Origin: Actinomycetota bacterium
Lineage (GTDB): Bacteria > Actinomycetota > Acidimicrobiia > Acidimicrobiales > Ilumatobacteraceae
Direction: 5' to 3'
Assembly (NCBI GenBank): GCA_026393575.1
Contig: JAPKZX010000037.1
Location: forward strand, 1-63,963
DNA: 63,963 nucleotides
Of the stretch, positions 33,313-42,651 are shown in pieces. Position 1 is the stretch's first letter; each line of letters opens with the position of its first letter. Both the position numbers and the translations under genes were made by a program. The notes under the pieces are model-generated. The model ran no database searches and was not told the DNA's origin. It saw only the letters and a list, made by a program, of their open reading frames with translations.

Positions 33313-36179
33313 CTCCAATTAGACTCAGGACGTAATGCTGAAGGTAACGCTGTTGCGCCCGCAATGTCTGTTGCAATCATGGACGATGCGCCAGCAAGTG
33401 TGCTGCTCTGCGCACCAGCAGCCGTCAACTGTGACCGCACCGGTACCCAAGTGGTGTTTTCAAAAATCACTACGTCTGACGATGCATATCGCCGACGAAG
33501 GTCGAGCTGTCTGGAGAGTGACTCGACAAGCCCTCGAGGAGCAGCAATTGTGTGCGAACGAGTGGATTGCCCCCCATCAATGATCGGAACAACAATGAAA
33601 CGAACAGACAATGGCGCGAGTAATCGACCGGCGCGCGATGTTTGACCGCGCACAATTCCGTACATTGCGTCCACCGCATTGTCACGCAAACGAGTCGGTG
33701 GAGTTTCCCAGCTCTCTTCTGCAGAGGGATCTGCCCCGTTGACTACTGAGTACGCAATGCCCCATCCAAAGTTCAGAGGCGAACCAGGCAAGACACGCGA
33801 GTCTCCAATAAATAGTGTTCTGTATCCACCGTCTGCTTCAGCACTTGGCAACTGAGCCAACAACTGCGGGAGCGATAACGATGGTTGATTCCAAGAACCA
33901 CCAAGCGTATTAATGCCCGCCGGAACCATGGCTACTAAAAACGCAATTGCCACAAGTGCGCTTAGTGGCTGGCGCCAACCAAAACGTGCTTTGCGTAAAT
34001 CGAGTACGAACGATGCACCCATTGCACCAGCACATACGGCAATTCCAAATGCAACTATGACAAGAAGAATTGCTGGTTCTGGCAAATGCGCAGGAAGCAA
34101 TAATGCATCGTCAAGCAACGCCAGCAATAAACCAACAGCAACTAATGCTGCTCCGCGTAACGCCCATACAGCACGCGGTCCAGTAACTAAAAAGATTGAT
34201 CCGAGAACGACGCCATATAACAAGATCGTGACAGACGAAAGCGCAAAACTTCCGACATCGAATTGTGCTAACCCGAACAATCCAAGATTGCGGCCAGACT
34301 CAACTGGCGCACCAGTGAGCGCTTCCCACCATCCAGAGCGAAGGTACGTTGCCGACCATGGAATGTTCATCGCAATTGCGGCAACGACAATGCCTGCGGT
34401 AACCCCCACCCACCGAAGAACCCATTTCATAGCGACACCTTGAGTAATGGATACAACAGCAATCACTGCCGCGATTACTGGGAGCACTAACAACACTGAA
34501 GGTTCAAACGCGGCCACGACTGCCACCACCAAAGTCAAGGAGGCAAACCACCGTCTCCATTGAAGAGGCGGCGCTTCAGCCATCACTTCTTTCACCTCGG
34601 AGTCATCTATGTCTGCATGACCAACAAGCATTCGCCCGAGGTGCACTATCCACGGAACCGTGGCATAGAGCAACAGTGCTCCCCATCGCCCCGAAGCAAT
34701 TGATGCATAGGGCAAAGGAACTGCGGCGTACGCAACTGTCGACGAAATTCGGCCGGCGCGAGTACCCAGCACCGAAGCAAACCTCCACACACCGAGCCAC
34801 CCAATGACAGGCAGTAAACACACAGACAATGTGTGCAGTAACCCCATGTTGCCAAGCGTTGTGATGGCACCAGTTGCAATGAGTGCAATACCCGTTGGCA
34901 AAGCAGACACTTGACCAAACCCTGCACCCCACCAGCCTGATGCATACGAAGCAACAAGCTCACGTGCAGATCCTCTAAACGGTGCAAACTGCCCGACGGA
35001 TACAACACCATTCACAAAGAGCGAGCGAGATCCAATAACAAACAAAAGAAGTAGCGATATCCACATCACATACGAGCTGCGTGGTGGCGCTTCATGTACA
35101 ACGCCAGATGCCTGAGATTGTGAAATTCCTGCTCGTCGCGCTTTGCGTCGCACATATGCCGTGACATACGAACTTCCACTCAACTGCAAAGCACGAATTT
35201 CACTTCCGTCTACTTCACGATGTTCTGAGAGTTCATCGCGGCGGCGGCGAATATCGCCCAGTCCAAATGGAAGTGACCACATTGCTCGAACTTCAATGAG
35301 CGCCTGAGAAGTACGGCCAGTGACGAGAAGCAAGACAACACGAACAATGGTCAATATATACATCTGCATCACAGTGAACGGGACCTGCGAAATGGAGGAC
35401 AACGCGACCACTGATTGGACTCGCACAATCTCGGCTTCGAGATTCGAATCTGTCACCATGTCGCTAGCCAACGACATGGTCGAGTTTTCTTTGTGGCGCG
35501 CGATGGCCGCCGGGACAACCACTACACGAGCACCTGCAGCATGAAGTCGCCAACACAAGTCAAGGTCGGCTCCGCTTGTGGCAAGAGATTCTGTAAAGCC
35601 CTTTACAGTACGAAAAAGATCTGCGCGCACAAGCATGCATGCAGACGACAACTTGAAAACGTCTCGCACTGCGTCGTGTTGTTCTTGATCAAGTTCGCCG
35701 TCGTCAGCAATCGGAAGTTCAACACCGAATCTGTCAACATCAACTCCAACACTTTGAATCATCTTGGGGTTATCCCAATAGGTCAACTTCGGACCGACGG
35801 CACCCGCGTTCGAGCGATACAACTCTTTGACGAGCATCGAGATTGCCTCGGGGGCGAGCGCCACGTCGTCATGCATGAAGCAGAAAAAGCCACTGTCTCC
35901 CTGCACGAGGTTTAAGACACTGTTACAAGAGGCAGCAAAACCAGGATTACCTCCCAAGAAACGCACCACTGCCGCAGGCATTTCGGTGGCAATCGTGTCA
36001 AGAATTGCTCGGGACAAAGGGTCGGACTCTTCGCCAGTCACCAAGATGAGGGCCTGCAGCGATTCATAGGTCTGCTGAGCTAAGCCCCGAAGGGACTCTG
36101 TGAACCAATCACCCGGTTCGTGGGCCACCATTACGGCCACCACGGGGGGAAGGGAAGAAACAACCTGAGGCTCTGTCAC
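33309..36179 (-). CDS. Family 2 glycosyltransferase fused to a large membrane domain
   Basis: A 956-aa protein. Residues 1 to about 300 form a GT2 domain: VVAVMVAHEPGDWFTESL at the start, LGGNPGFAASCN near residue 75, the metal-binding FMHDDVALAP near residue 101 and GADLDLCWRLHAAG near residue 198. From about residue 365 to 830 there are roughly a dozen membrane segments, and a periplasm-like C-terminal part follows. The GT2 part is like rhamnosyl- or galactofuranosyltransferases of actinobacterial cell walls (WbbL type). The start is GTG at 36179, with TAGCCT nine bases before it. First gene of the operon with the 58-aa protein, DUF5719 and thioredoxin-like genes. Confidence 0.82.
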   Translation of the reverse strand: MTEPQVVSSLPPVVAVMVAHEPGDWFTESLRGLAQQTYESLQALILVTGEESDPLSRAILDTIATEMPAAVVRFLGGNPGFAASCNSVLNLVQGDSGFFCFMHDDVALAPEAISMLVKELYRSNAGAVGPKLTYWDNPKMIQSVGVDVDRFGVELPIADDGELDQEQHDAVRDVFKLSSACMLVRADLFRTVKGFTESLATSGADLDLCWRLHAAGARVVVVPAAIARHKENSTMSLASDMVTDSNLEAEIVRVQSVVALSSISQVPFTVMQMYILTIVRVVLLLVTGRTSQALIEVRAMWSLPFGLGDIRRRRDELSEHREVDGSEIRALQLSGSSYVTAYVRRKARRAGISQSQASGVVHEAPPRSSYVMWISLLLLFVIGSRSLFVNGVVSVGQFAPFRGSARELVASYASGWWGAGFGQVSALPTGIALIATGAITTLGNMGLLHTLSVCLLPVIGWLGVWRFASVLGTRAGRISSTVAYAAVPLPYASIASGRWGALLLYATVPWIVHLGRMLVGHADIDDSEVKEVMAEAPPLQWRRWFASLTLVVAVVAAFEPSVLLVLPVIAAVIAVVSITQGVAMKWVLRWVGVTAGIVVAAIAMNIPWSATYLRSGWWEALTGAPVESGRNLGLFGLAQFDVGSFALSSVTILLYGVVLGSIFLVTGPRAVWALRGAALVAVGLLLALLDDALLLPAHLPEPAILLVIVAFGIAVCAGAMGASFVLDLRKARFGWRQPLSALVAIAFLVAMVPAGINTLGGSWNQPSLSLPQLLAQLPSAEADGGYRTLFIGDSRVLPGSPLNFGWGIAYSVVNGADPSAEESWETPPTRLRDNAVDAMYGIVRGQTSRAGRLLAPLSVRFIVVPIIDGGQSTRSHTIAAPRGLVESLSRQLDLRRRYASSDVVIFENTTWVPVRSQLTAAGAQSSTLAGASSMIATDIAGATALPSALRPESNWR

Positions 36180-36281
36180 GCCCCTGCGAGGCTAGTGCGA
36201 TGACCCCACCCCCTGTCGGCAGACACCCCTAGGTGACATACGCCATCTCGCAGAGTGCTAGCAATAGTTTGCACTTCGGGG

Positions 36282-36287
36282 TATCGT
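36282..36287 (+). promoter_or_regulatory. -10 element of the 36294 gene
   Basis: TATCGT lies six bases before the ATG at 36294, identical in sequence and spacing to the element before the 1044 gene. Confidence 0.45.
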
Positions 36288-36293
36288 CTGGTC

Positions 36294-36593
36294 ATGAGCA
36301 AATTCACGTTCCCCCACATTTCCCTTCCCCACTTTGATATTCCTCGTCTCGACAAGCTTCCAAAGATGGAACTTCCCAAGATCTCCATTCCTCAGTTCCA
36401 CTCAATTGACCTCACATCTATCGACCTTCGCCGCATTAACCCGCAAGCAGTTTTGGAATCACCTGTGGTGAAGCAAGCAACTGAAGCCGGTTACACCGCC
36501 GTTGGTTTTGCAGTTCTTGGTTTTCAAAAGATGCAAGTTCGTCGTCGCGAACTTCTCGATTCTTTGAAGAACCGCAACAACACAGCACAGTAA
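36294..36593 (+). CDS. Small protein with proline-periodic repeats
   Basis: A 99-aa protein that I do not recognise. Residues 4-40 follow a repeating pattern of hydrophobic residue-Pro-x-hydrophobic spaced every 4-7 residues (FPHISLPHFDIPRLDKLP), ending in IDLTSIDLRRINP. The second half holds a short helical stretch (QATEAGYTAVGFAVLGFQKMQ) and a basic tail. The hydrophobic part is too weak to be a certain membrane helix. ATG 36294 is set by TATCGT six bases upstream. It stands alone ahead of the flippase gene. Confidence 0.7.
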   Translation: MSKFTFPHISLPHFDIPRLDKLPKMELPKISIPQFHSIDLTSIDLRRINPQAVLESPVVKQATEAGYTAVGFAVLGFQKMQVRRRELLDSLKNRNNTAQ

Positions 36594-36607
36594 AACTGAC
36601 TGTCCCT

Positions 36608-36626
36608 GCCTTCTCTTCATGAAGGC
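36608..36626 (+). terminator. Weak hairpin after the 36294 gene
   Basis: GCCTTC and GAAGGC form a six-base stem with a seven-base loop, 14 bases after the stop codon. No strong T-tract follows, so it may only slow transcription into the flippase gene. Confidence 0.3.
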
Positions 36627-36643
36627 AACTAGCCTCTCTCTTT

Positions 36644-37969
36644 GTGTCAGAGGGTCAAAACAATCTAGAGACCCCAAAGGCTCCACTTCCTGAAGGAACT
36701 ATTCCTGTTGGAATCGGTCTTCTGATTTCAGGTCTTGCGGCGTACATCTTCTTTAAGGTGGGTCAACTTGCGCTCGGCAAAGAAGGATTCAAACCCATCG
36801 TTGCACTGTGGTTCACTTCGTTTGCCCTGATCCCAGGCTTCTTCATGCCGGTAGAGCAAGAACTTGGTCGCGCACTCGCCCACCGTCGCGCACTGCACCA
36901 AGGTGGTCGCCCCGTTGTTCGACGCATGTTGATGCTCACGTGTGGCATTGCTGCACTGCTCACCGCCGTTACCTTGGGCGCATCTCAATGGCTCACAAAC
37001 GACATGTTCGAGGGCTACGGAATAGTCACTGTTGCGCTCATCCTCGGGTTTTGTGCATACGCGCCAATGCACCTTGCGCGCGGTATCGCTTCTGGTTCTG
37101 GACGCTTCACTGCATACGGAATCATCATGGGCGTCGATGGACTGATGCGCACTGGCACATGCATTCTGCTGTGGGCGCTCGGTATAACAAGCGTGGGTGC
37201 ATACGCACTTGCTGTCGCATTGTCTCCACTTGCTGCAGTGCTTGTTGTTGCCGCTCGAGGCGACATAAAAACAGATGACGGACCTCCTGCAAGTTTTTCT
37301 GAAGTAACGCCGAATCTTGGGTGGCTCATCCTCGGCTCGATCATGGGCGCAGCCCTAGTAAACGCCGGGCCACTTGGCATTGACATCCTTGCTCATTCAG
37401 ACGACGCCGCTCGCGTGACTGCATTTGGAAATGGCGTGCTGTTGTCACGAATTCCACTCTTCCTTTTTCAAGCAGTGCAGGCTGCATTGCTTCCACGTCT
37501 TGCTCGACTTGCAGCGAAAGGCGATCTTGCTGAATTCAAACATGGACTCTCTCTGCTTCTCAAGATCGTCATCGCTGTAGCAGTCCTTGGAACCGTTGGT
37601 TCATTCCTTGTGGGCCCACCCATTCTCGACATCATGTATGACGGCGGACTTGACCGTCGCACGCTGACATTATTGGCCCTGGCAAGTGGCTTGTACATGC
37701 TTGCGCTTGCAGTTGCTCAAGCAGTGATTGCGCTCCAAGGCCACAAATACGTAGCAATTGGTTGGCTATCTGCCATGGTGAGCTTCTTGGTGGTCACTGC
37801 CATTTCCAGCAATGACCTATTCCTGCGCGTGGAGTTAGGCCTTGTTGCTGGTTCAACAGCAGCACTCATTGTCTTCAGTTATGCATTACGCACACGCATG
37901 CAAGCGGGTGCAATTCCCGATGCGGAATCCATGATTGATGGAATATTGGATAACCCATTAGAGAGTTAA
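36644..37969 (+). CDS. MATE/MurJ-like lipid-linked sugar flippase
   Basis: A 441-aa membrane protein with about twelve hydrophobic segments. The pattern resembles the MOP superfamily of polysaccharide flippases, with GQLALGKEGF-like N-terminal helix ends and repeated FLFQAVQAALLPRLARLAAKGDLAEF near residue 275, a loop form common in actinobacterial O-antigen/teichoic acid exporters. The start is GTG at 36644, with TAGCCT eight bases upstream. It converges with gmd. Probably flips an undecaprenyl-linked glycan built by the GT4 enzymes further on; that is inference from location. Confidence 0.75.
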   Translation: MSEGQNNLETPKAPLPEGTIPVGIGLLISGLAAYIFFKVGQLALGKEGFKPIVALWFTSFALIPGFFMPVEQELGRALAHRRALHQGGRPVVRRMLMLTCGIAALLTAVTLGASQWLTNDMFEGYGIVTVALILGFCAYAPMHLARGIASGSGRFTAYGIIMGVDGLMRTGTCILLWALGITSVGAYALAVALSPLAAVLVVAARGDIKTDDGPPASFSEVTPNLGWLILGSIMGAALVNAGPLGIDILAHSDDAARVTAFGNGVLLSRIPLFLFQAVQAALLPRLARLAAKGDLAEFKHGLSLLLKIVIAVAVLGTVGSFLVGPPILDIMYDGGLDRRTLTLLALASGLYMLALAVAQAVIALQGHKYVAIGWLSAMVSFLVVTAISSNDLFLRVELGLVAGSTAALIVFSYALRTRMQAGAIPDAESMIDGILDNPLES

Positions 37970-37978
37970 TCCGCTCGT

Positions 37979-38965
37979 TTATTTCCTGGCGCGAGCAGTT
38001 TCAATAGCCAAGTCGTTTTGCACCATCATGGATACAAGTGACTTGAAGTCCACTTCTGGAACCCAACCCAACTTTTCGCGAGCCTTCGTCGGATCACCGA
38101 TCAGAAGATCAACTTCAGCAGGACGGAAGAAACGTGGGTCTTGACGCACATAGTTGTGCCAATCATCAAGGCCAACTTCGCTAAATGCCAATGTGAGGAA
38201 TTCCTCGATGGAGTGTGTCTCGCCTGTTGCCAAAACGTAATCATCAGGTTCATCTTGTTGCAACATCAGCCACATACCGCGCACATAGTCACCAGCAAAA
38301 CCCCAGTCACGCTTCGCATCTAGGTTGCCCATAACCAATTCTTTTTCAAGTCCGAGCTTGATGCGTGCTGCTGTGTTTGAGATTTTGCGCGTTACAAACT
38401 CAAGACCACGGCGTGGACCTTCGTGGTTGAACAAAATTCCAGAGCATGCATAAATTCCGTAGCTCTCGCGATAGTTCACGGTGATGTCGTGGCCAAAGAC
38501 TTTGGCGCAGCCATACGGCGAACGCGGGTGAAACGGAGTGAGTTCAGTTTGTGGCACTTCACGCACCTTGCCGAACATCTCAGATGACGACGCTTGGTAA
38601 AAGCGAATGGGGTTGTTTTGCGAGCCGCCAACCATGCGAATGGCTTCCAGCATGCGCAATACGCCAAGGCCGGTGATGTTTGACGTCAGTTCTGCTTGAC
38701 CGAAGGAGATGGCAACAAACGAAATGGCTCCGAGGTTGTACACCTCATCTGGCTGCACATACTCGAGCGCAGAGACCAAACTGGTCAGATCTGCCAAGTC
38801 ACCGGGTACGAGTTCTACATACGGGAATTCGTCGCGGATCCGCAAGGCGTGGGGGTTGTTTTGCCCCTTGAGCATGCCAAAGACCTCGTAGCCCTTGGAA
38901 TGAAGGAATTCAGCTAGATGCTGACCGTCTTGGCCTGTGATGCCGGTGATAAATGCGCGGGGCAT
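37979..38965 (-). CDS. gmd: GDP-mannose 4,6-dehydratase
   Basis: NADP-dependent SDR that converts GDP-D-mannose into GDP-4-keto-6-deoxymannose. The dinucleotide loop is [16 protein letters not shown] near residue 6, the catalytic SSSEMFG near residue 126 and the YxxxK pair [11 protein letters not shown] near residue 150. Gmd-type NHEGPRRG is near residue 180. Length of 328 aa is typical. The start is MPRAFITG at 38965; the longer open frame is unlikely. GDP-fucose synthase at 46857 would use the product. Confidence 0.95.
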   Translation of the reverse strand: MPRAFITGITGQDGQHLAEFLHSKGYEVFGMLKGQNNPHALRIRDEFPYVELVPGDLADLTSLVSALEYVQPDEVYNLGAISFVAISFGQAELTSNITGLGVLRMLEAIRMVGGSQNNPIRFYQASSSEMFGKVREVPQTELTPFHPRSPYGCAKVFGHDITVNYRESYGIYACSGILFNHEGPRRGLEFVTRKISNTAARIKLGLEKELVMGNLDAKRDWGFAGDYVRGMWLMLQQDEPDDYVLATGETHSIEEFLTLAFSEVGLDDWHNYVRQDPRFFRPAEVDLLIGDPTKAREKLGWVPEVDFKSLVSMMVQNDLAIETARARK

Positions 38966-39054
38966 TGTGGGACCTCGTATATCGATAATCGGACCTAGTG
39001 ACGGTACCACTACCACCCCCATGAACGGGGTGAATGCCTCAGCATTCAAGCCCC

Positions 39055-39060
39055 TACGAT
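39055..39060 (+). promoter_or_regulatory. -10 element of cofD
   Basis: TACGAT lies six bases before the ATG at 39067, implying a leaderless cofD-cofE mRNA. Confidence 0.45.
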
Positions 39061-39066
39061 GAATGA

Positions 39067-40038
39067 ATGATTGTGGTGATAGCTGGCGGTGTGGGGGCTG
39101 CCCGTTTTCTTTCAGGACTCGTTCAGGTGGTGGACCCGGCGCATATCACTGCGGTAGTCAACACTGGGGACGACACAGAACTTCACGGCCTCAGCATTTC
39201 TCCCGACATTGACACCGTGACATACACCTTGGCGAACGCAATAGATCCAGGTCGCGGTTGGGGCTTGCGCAATGAATCATGGCGCGCGATGGAATCGCTC
39301 GCGCGATTTGAAGGCGTACGTCCAGAAGGTTCTGCCGCTGCCCCACGATGGTTCAACCTTGGCGATACAGATTTGGCCACACATTTTTATAGAACTGCTC
39401 GTCTACGTGAAGGCGCAACATTGCGAGAAGTCACCGACGAAATTCGGCAAGCGTTCGGAGTGGGAATTTCAATTCTTCCAATGTCCAACGATTCCGTTCG
39501 CACGATCGTTCACTTGGAAAAAGAAACTGTTCCCTTCCAGGAATACTTTGTGCGCCTACAACACGGTGTCCCTGTAACAGGCGTTGACTTTGTCGGTGCA
39601 TCTGCCGCAACATTCATTGATGAATCAGTTCTCGAGAATGCGGAATCCATTGTGATTGCTCCATCTAACCCCATCGTTTCCATCGGACCCATCCGTGCAT
39701 TGCCACGCGTAGAGGCTTTGCTGCGATCACGACGAAACGACACCGTTGCAATCTCCCCCATCGTGGCTGGTGCCGCACTCAAAGGCCCTGCTGACCGCAT
39801 GCTCGTTGAATTGGGTCACGAACCCACAGTTGTAGGCGTTGCCCGCATGTACGCCGACATCTGTTCCACGCTTATCATCGACACACAAGACGAACATCTC
39901 GTATCTGCAGTGGAACGAGAAGGCGTCAGATGCATCGCAACAGACACCATCATGTCTCGTGATGGCGTTGCCGCAGCACTAGCGCAAATTACGGTTCGTA
40001 GTACACCACGAAAGGGAGGCCTGCAATGGCACGACTAA
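39067..40038 (+). CDS. cofD: 2-phospho-L-lactate/PEP transferase of F420 synthesis (CofD/FbiA)
   Basis: Transfers the phospho-lactyl or phosphoenolpyruvyl group from the guanylylated donor to the deazaflavin Fo, making F420-0 (or its dehydro form). The family start [14 protein letters not shown], then [20 protein letters not shown] near residue 32 and the phosphate-binding [11 protein letters not shown] near residue 204 are all present in a 323-aa protein. The donor is made by CofC, encoded at 62257. The gene is the first of a pair with cofE, with a 13-base overlap. Confidence 0.95.
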   Translation: MIVVIAGGVGAARFLSGLVQVVDPAHITAVVNTGDDTELHGLSISPDIDTVTYTLANAIDPGRGWGLRNESWRAMESLARFEGVRPEGSAAAPRWFNLGDTDLATHFYRTARLREGATLREVTDEIRQAFGVGISILPMSNDSVRTIVHLEKETVPFQEYFVRLQHGVPVTGVDFVGASAATFIDESVLENAESIVIAPSNPIVSIGPIRALPRVEALLRSRRNDTVAISPIVAGAALKGPADRMLVELGHEPTVVGVARMYADICSTLIIDTQDEHLVSAVEREGVRCIATDTIMSRDGVAAALAQITVRSTPRKGGLQWHD

Positions 40039-40739
40039 TGGCATGGAGCGTCGAAGGAATCGGCGAAATTGTTCCTGGTCAACAACTGGGAGACGTCATT
40101 GTTGAAGCGTGCTCACAAGAGCCAAATGGCCCATTACGCGATAACGACGTCCTAGTGGTGACGCAGAAGATTGTGTCAAAAGCAGAAGGCCGCTTAGTCG
40201 AAATTGATCCAGATGATCCCCTCTCTCACAAAGCGTTAGTTGAAGAAGAAGCAGTTCGTATCGTTCGTCGACGCGGAGACCTCATCATCACCGAGACAAA
40301 GCATGGCTTTGTGTGCGCTAACAGCGGAATTGATTTGTCGAACGTGGAACGTGGCTATGCAGCACTATTGCCACTTGATAGTGATCGCTCAGCGCGTCGC
40401 ATTCGCGACATAGTGCGGGCAAAACTTGGCGTCACTGTAGGCGTCATCGTGAGCGACACTTTTGGTCGTCCATGGCGTAAAGGTCTCACCGACGTTGCTA
40501 TTGGTGTAGCTGGCATTGCCGGCGTCGTTGATTTACGCGGAACCGAAGATGCCCTCGGACGCGTCATGCAAGTAACAGAAGTTGCTGTTGCTGACGAGTT
40601 GGCATGCGCTGCCGAGCTAGTAATGGGTAAATCAACAGGCGTACCTGTCGCCATCATCCGTGGTGCAGACCCAATGTGGTTCAGAGATTCATCGATGGAC
40701 GAAATTGTTCGACCACCGAGCGAAGACCTCTTTCGCTAA
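40026..40739 (+). CDS. cofE: F420-0:gamma-glutamyl ligase (CofE-type)
   Basis: GTP-dependent ligase that adds glutamates to F420-0. LVVTQKIVSKAEGRLVEID near residue 43, the stretch ANSGIDLSNVERG near residue 98 and SDTFGRPWRKGLTDVAIG near residue 140 are family motifs. With 237 aa it corresponds to CofE of archaea, or to the N-terminal half of mycobacterial FbiB; the C-terminal nitroreductase-like domain of FbiB is missing, so the dehydro-F420 reduction must be done elsewhere or not be needed. It overlaps cofD by 13 bases and converges with the SDR gene. Confidence 0.92.
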   Translation: MARLMAWSVEGIGEIVPGQQLGDVIVEACSQEPNGPLRDNDVLVVTQKIVSKAEGRLVEIDPDDPLSHKALVEEEAVRIVRRRGDLIITETKHGFVCANSGIDLSNVERGYAALLPLDSDRSARRIRDIVRAKLGVTVGVIVSDTFGRPWRKGLTDVAIGVAGIAGVVDLRGTEDALGRVMQVTEVAVADELACAAELVMGKSTGVPVAIIRGADPMWFRDSSMDEIVRPPSEDLFR

Positions 40740-41644
40740 CGAAGAGTAGCGAGACCTTTTTCCAAAGTTGTGAATGGAGACCATCCCAATTGGATGCGTG
40801 CACGAACTGGTGACAATGCAATACGTGCAATATCGTTGGGGCGAGGCGCACTTGTACGTGGCACCGGCGCAGCTGCACCAGCCATGATGGCCCACAAATC
40901 TGCAATAGATGTTGCGGTGCCTGTACCTACATTGATGACAAGACCACCAGCACGGTCTAATGAGCGAGCTAACGCGTCAATGACATCGTCGATATATACA
41001 AAATCACGTGTTTGTTTTCCATTGCCGTGCACAATTGGTGCATGTCCGTGGGATAAGGCGTCTACAAAAGCAGCCACTACGCCATCTTCTGAACGCTGAC
41101 GTGGTCCGTACACATTTCCCATCGCAAGAACTGTGAACTCAACTCCATGACGCTCTCGGTACACGGTGTGCAGTTCGGCTGCGGCTCGACCGAGCACTTC
41201 TTCACTTGTGCGAGGATTATTCAAATGCCCCTCTTTGATGGGCAAATCACGCGTTGCAACTTCGCCGTACACGAGGGCACCTGGCATTGCGGTAATCACT
41301 TTTGAAACACCAGCAAGTCGTGCGGCCTCTAACACTGCAACGGTGGATTGCATGCTCGTAATTGCTCCGTTTGTATGCAATTGCGAAGGGCAAAAAACAG
41401 CCAGGTTCACCATGACTTCTGGGCGGCGTAGCGATACCAGTTCTGCAAACTCGGGCGATTCAATTGCAATGTTTTGAATCTTGAGGCGTCCCGTGGTGCT
41501 ACGTGCTTCGGCCAAATTAGCCAGCGAACCTGTTGACAAATTGTCGACTACGTCAACTTCGTGTCCTTCAGCAATGAGACGTTCAACAAAATGTGAACCG
41601 ATGAAACCGGCACCACCACAGACAAGTATTTTCTTAGGACCCAT
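40736..41644 (-). CDS. SDR-fold nucleotide-sugar epimerase/dehydratase without catalytic Tyr-Lys
   Basis: Extended SDR of 302 aa. The Rossmann loop is VCGGAGFIGSHFVERL near residue 8, and the later NVYGPRQ and IVHGNGKQTRDFVYIDDV stretches are those of GalE/RmlB-type epimerases. At the active site, where YxxxK is expected, the sequence is NPRTSEEVLGRAAAEL: Tyr is replaced by Glu and Lys by Arg. The Ser/Thr motif before VYG is also changed (AMPGALVYGE). It may be inactive, regulatory, or use another chemistry. It starts at 41644, one base overlapping the stop of the manC-like gene (TGATG), so the two are coupled. Confidence 0.82.
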   Translation of the reverse strand: MGPKKILVCGGAGFIGSHFVERLIAEGHEVDVVDNLSTGSLANLAEARSTTGRLKIQNIAIESPEFAELVSLRRPEVMVNLAVFCPSQLHTNGAITSMQSTVAVLEAARLAGVSKVITAMPGALVYGEVATRDLPIKEGHLNNPRTSEEVLGRAAAELHTVYRERHGVEFTVLAMGNVYGPRQRSEDGVVAAFVDALSHGHAPIVHGNGKQTRDFVYIDDVIDALARSLDRAGGLVINVGTGTATSIADLWAIMAGAAAPVPRTSAPRPNDIARIALSPVRARIQLGWSPFTTLEKGLATLR

Positions 41645-42651
41645 CAGTTCGCCACTTCCGAGGGATCGGGAACTTTGACACCAACTAATGATGCATTCGG
41701 TGAAACATGACCATCGAGGCCAACAACACAATCCACAAGTGACGCTCCATCGCCCACCGAACCCATGACGAGAGAACGTTCTAAGCGCACACGTGCACCG
41801 ATGTGTGCACCGGGGAGTAGAACGGAATCAGACACCACACAGCCATCCTCAACAACACAGTTGTCGCCAATGACACTGTGCGTAATGGACGCCGATGCAG
41901 CAACGTGGGCATTAACCCCCACGGACGAGAGAATACGACTACGAGATCCGTCGATGAGATCAAGGTTTGCTTGAAGATACGTATCGGGACGACCGGTATC
42001 TATCCAATAATCATCTGTTGCCATTGCAGCGAGTCGACTATCGGCCACCATCGCAGGAAACACCACGCGCTCAATAGACATCTTTTGATTTTCTGGAATG
42101 CGATCAAGAACAGCTGGCTCCAAAACATATGTACCTGCGTTCACAACATTGCTTGATGTCTCGCCTGGCTGTGGCTTCTCTACGAAGCGCTGCACCCAAC
42201 CATCTGCATCAATCTCTACAACGCCATATTGAGACGGATCATCAACGGGTGTGAGGTGCAGAGTTCCTTCTGCGTCGTGTGCTTTGTGGAATGCAACTAA
42301 TGCAGTGAGATCAACATCACACAAGATGTCGCCATTCATCACAATAAATGTGTCAGAGATGCCTGCATGACGAGCAGCAAACGCAATTGCACCTGCAGTG
42401 TCTAACGGCTCGGGTTCGACCGCGTAATGAAGCGCAACTCCTGCACACACCCCATCAGGAAATGCATCAAGAAACGGCTGCGGCTTGAAACCGATGGCGA
42501 GAACAACTTCTGTCACTCCAGCAGTACCTAATGCAGCGATGAGATGCTCTAGTTGACGCACATTCGCGATGGGCAATAGCGGTTTAGGCGTAGAGAAAGT
42601 AAGTGGTCTCAGCCGGGTTCCGAAACCCCCGACGAGCACCACCGCGTGCAT
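41644..42651 (-). CDS. manC: Mannose-1-phosphate guanylyltransferase
   Basis: Nucleotidyltransferase of 335 aa. The signature VLVGGFGTRLRPLTFSTPKP is at residues 5-24, VMNGDILCDVDL near residue 103 holds the metal-binding Asp, and FVEKP is near residue 150. The C-terminal third is a left-handed beta helix of hexapeptide repeats. It would make GDP-mannose from the ManB product. The sequence does not fully exclude another NDP-sugar (for example glucose), but the neighbouring gmd and fcl argue for GDP-mannose. It is coupled on both sides by one-base overlaps. Confidence 0.85.
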   Translation of the reverse strand: MHAVVLVGGFGTRLRPLTFSTPKPLLPIANVRQLEHLIAALGTAGVTEVVLAIGFKPQPFLDAFPDGVCAGVALHYAVEPEPLDTAGAIAFAARHAGISDTFIVMNGDILCDVDLTALVAFHKAHDAEGTLHLTPVDDPSQYGVVEIDADGWVQRFVEKPQPGETSSNVVNAGTYVLEPAVLDRIPENQKMSIERVVFPAMVADSRLAAMATDDYWIDTGRPDTYLQANLDLIDGSRSRILSSVGVNAHVAASASITHSVIGDNCVVEDGCVVSDSVLLPGAHIGARVRLERSLVMGSVGDGASLVDCVVGLDGHVSPNASLVGVKVPDPSEVAN

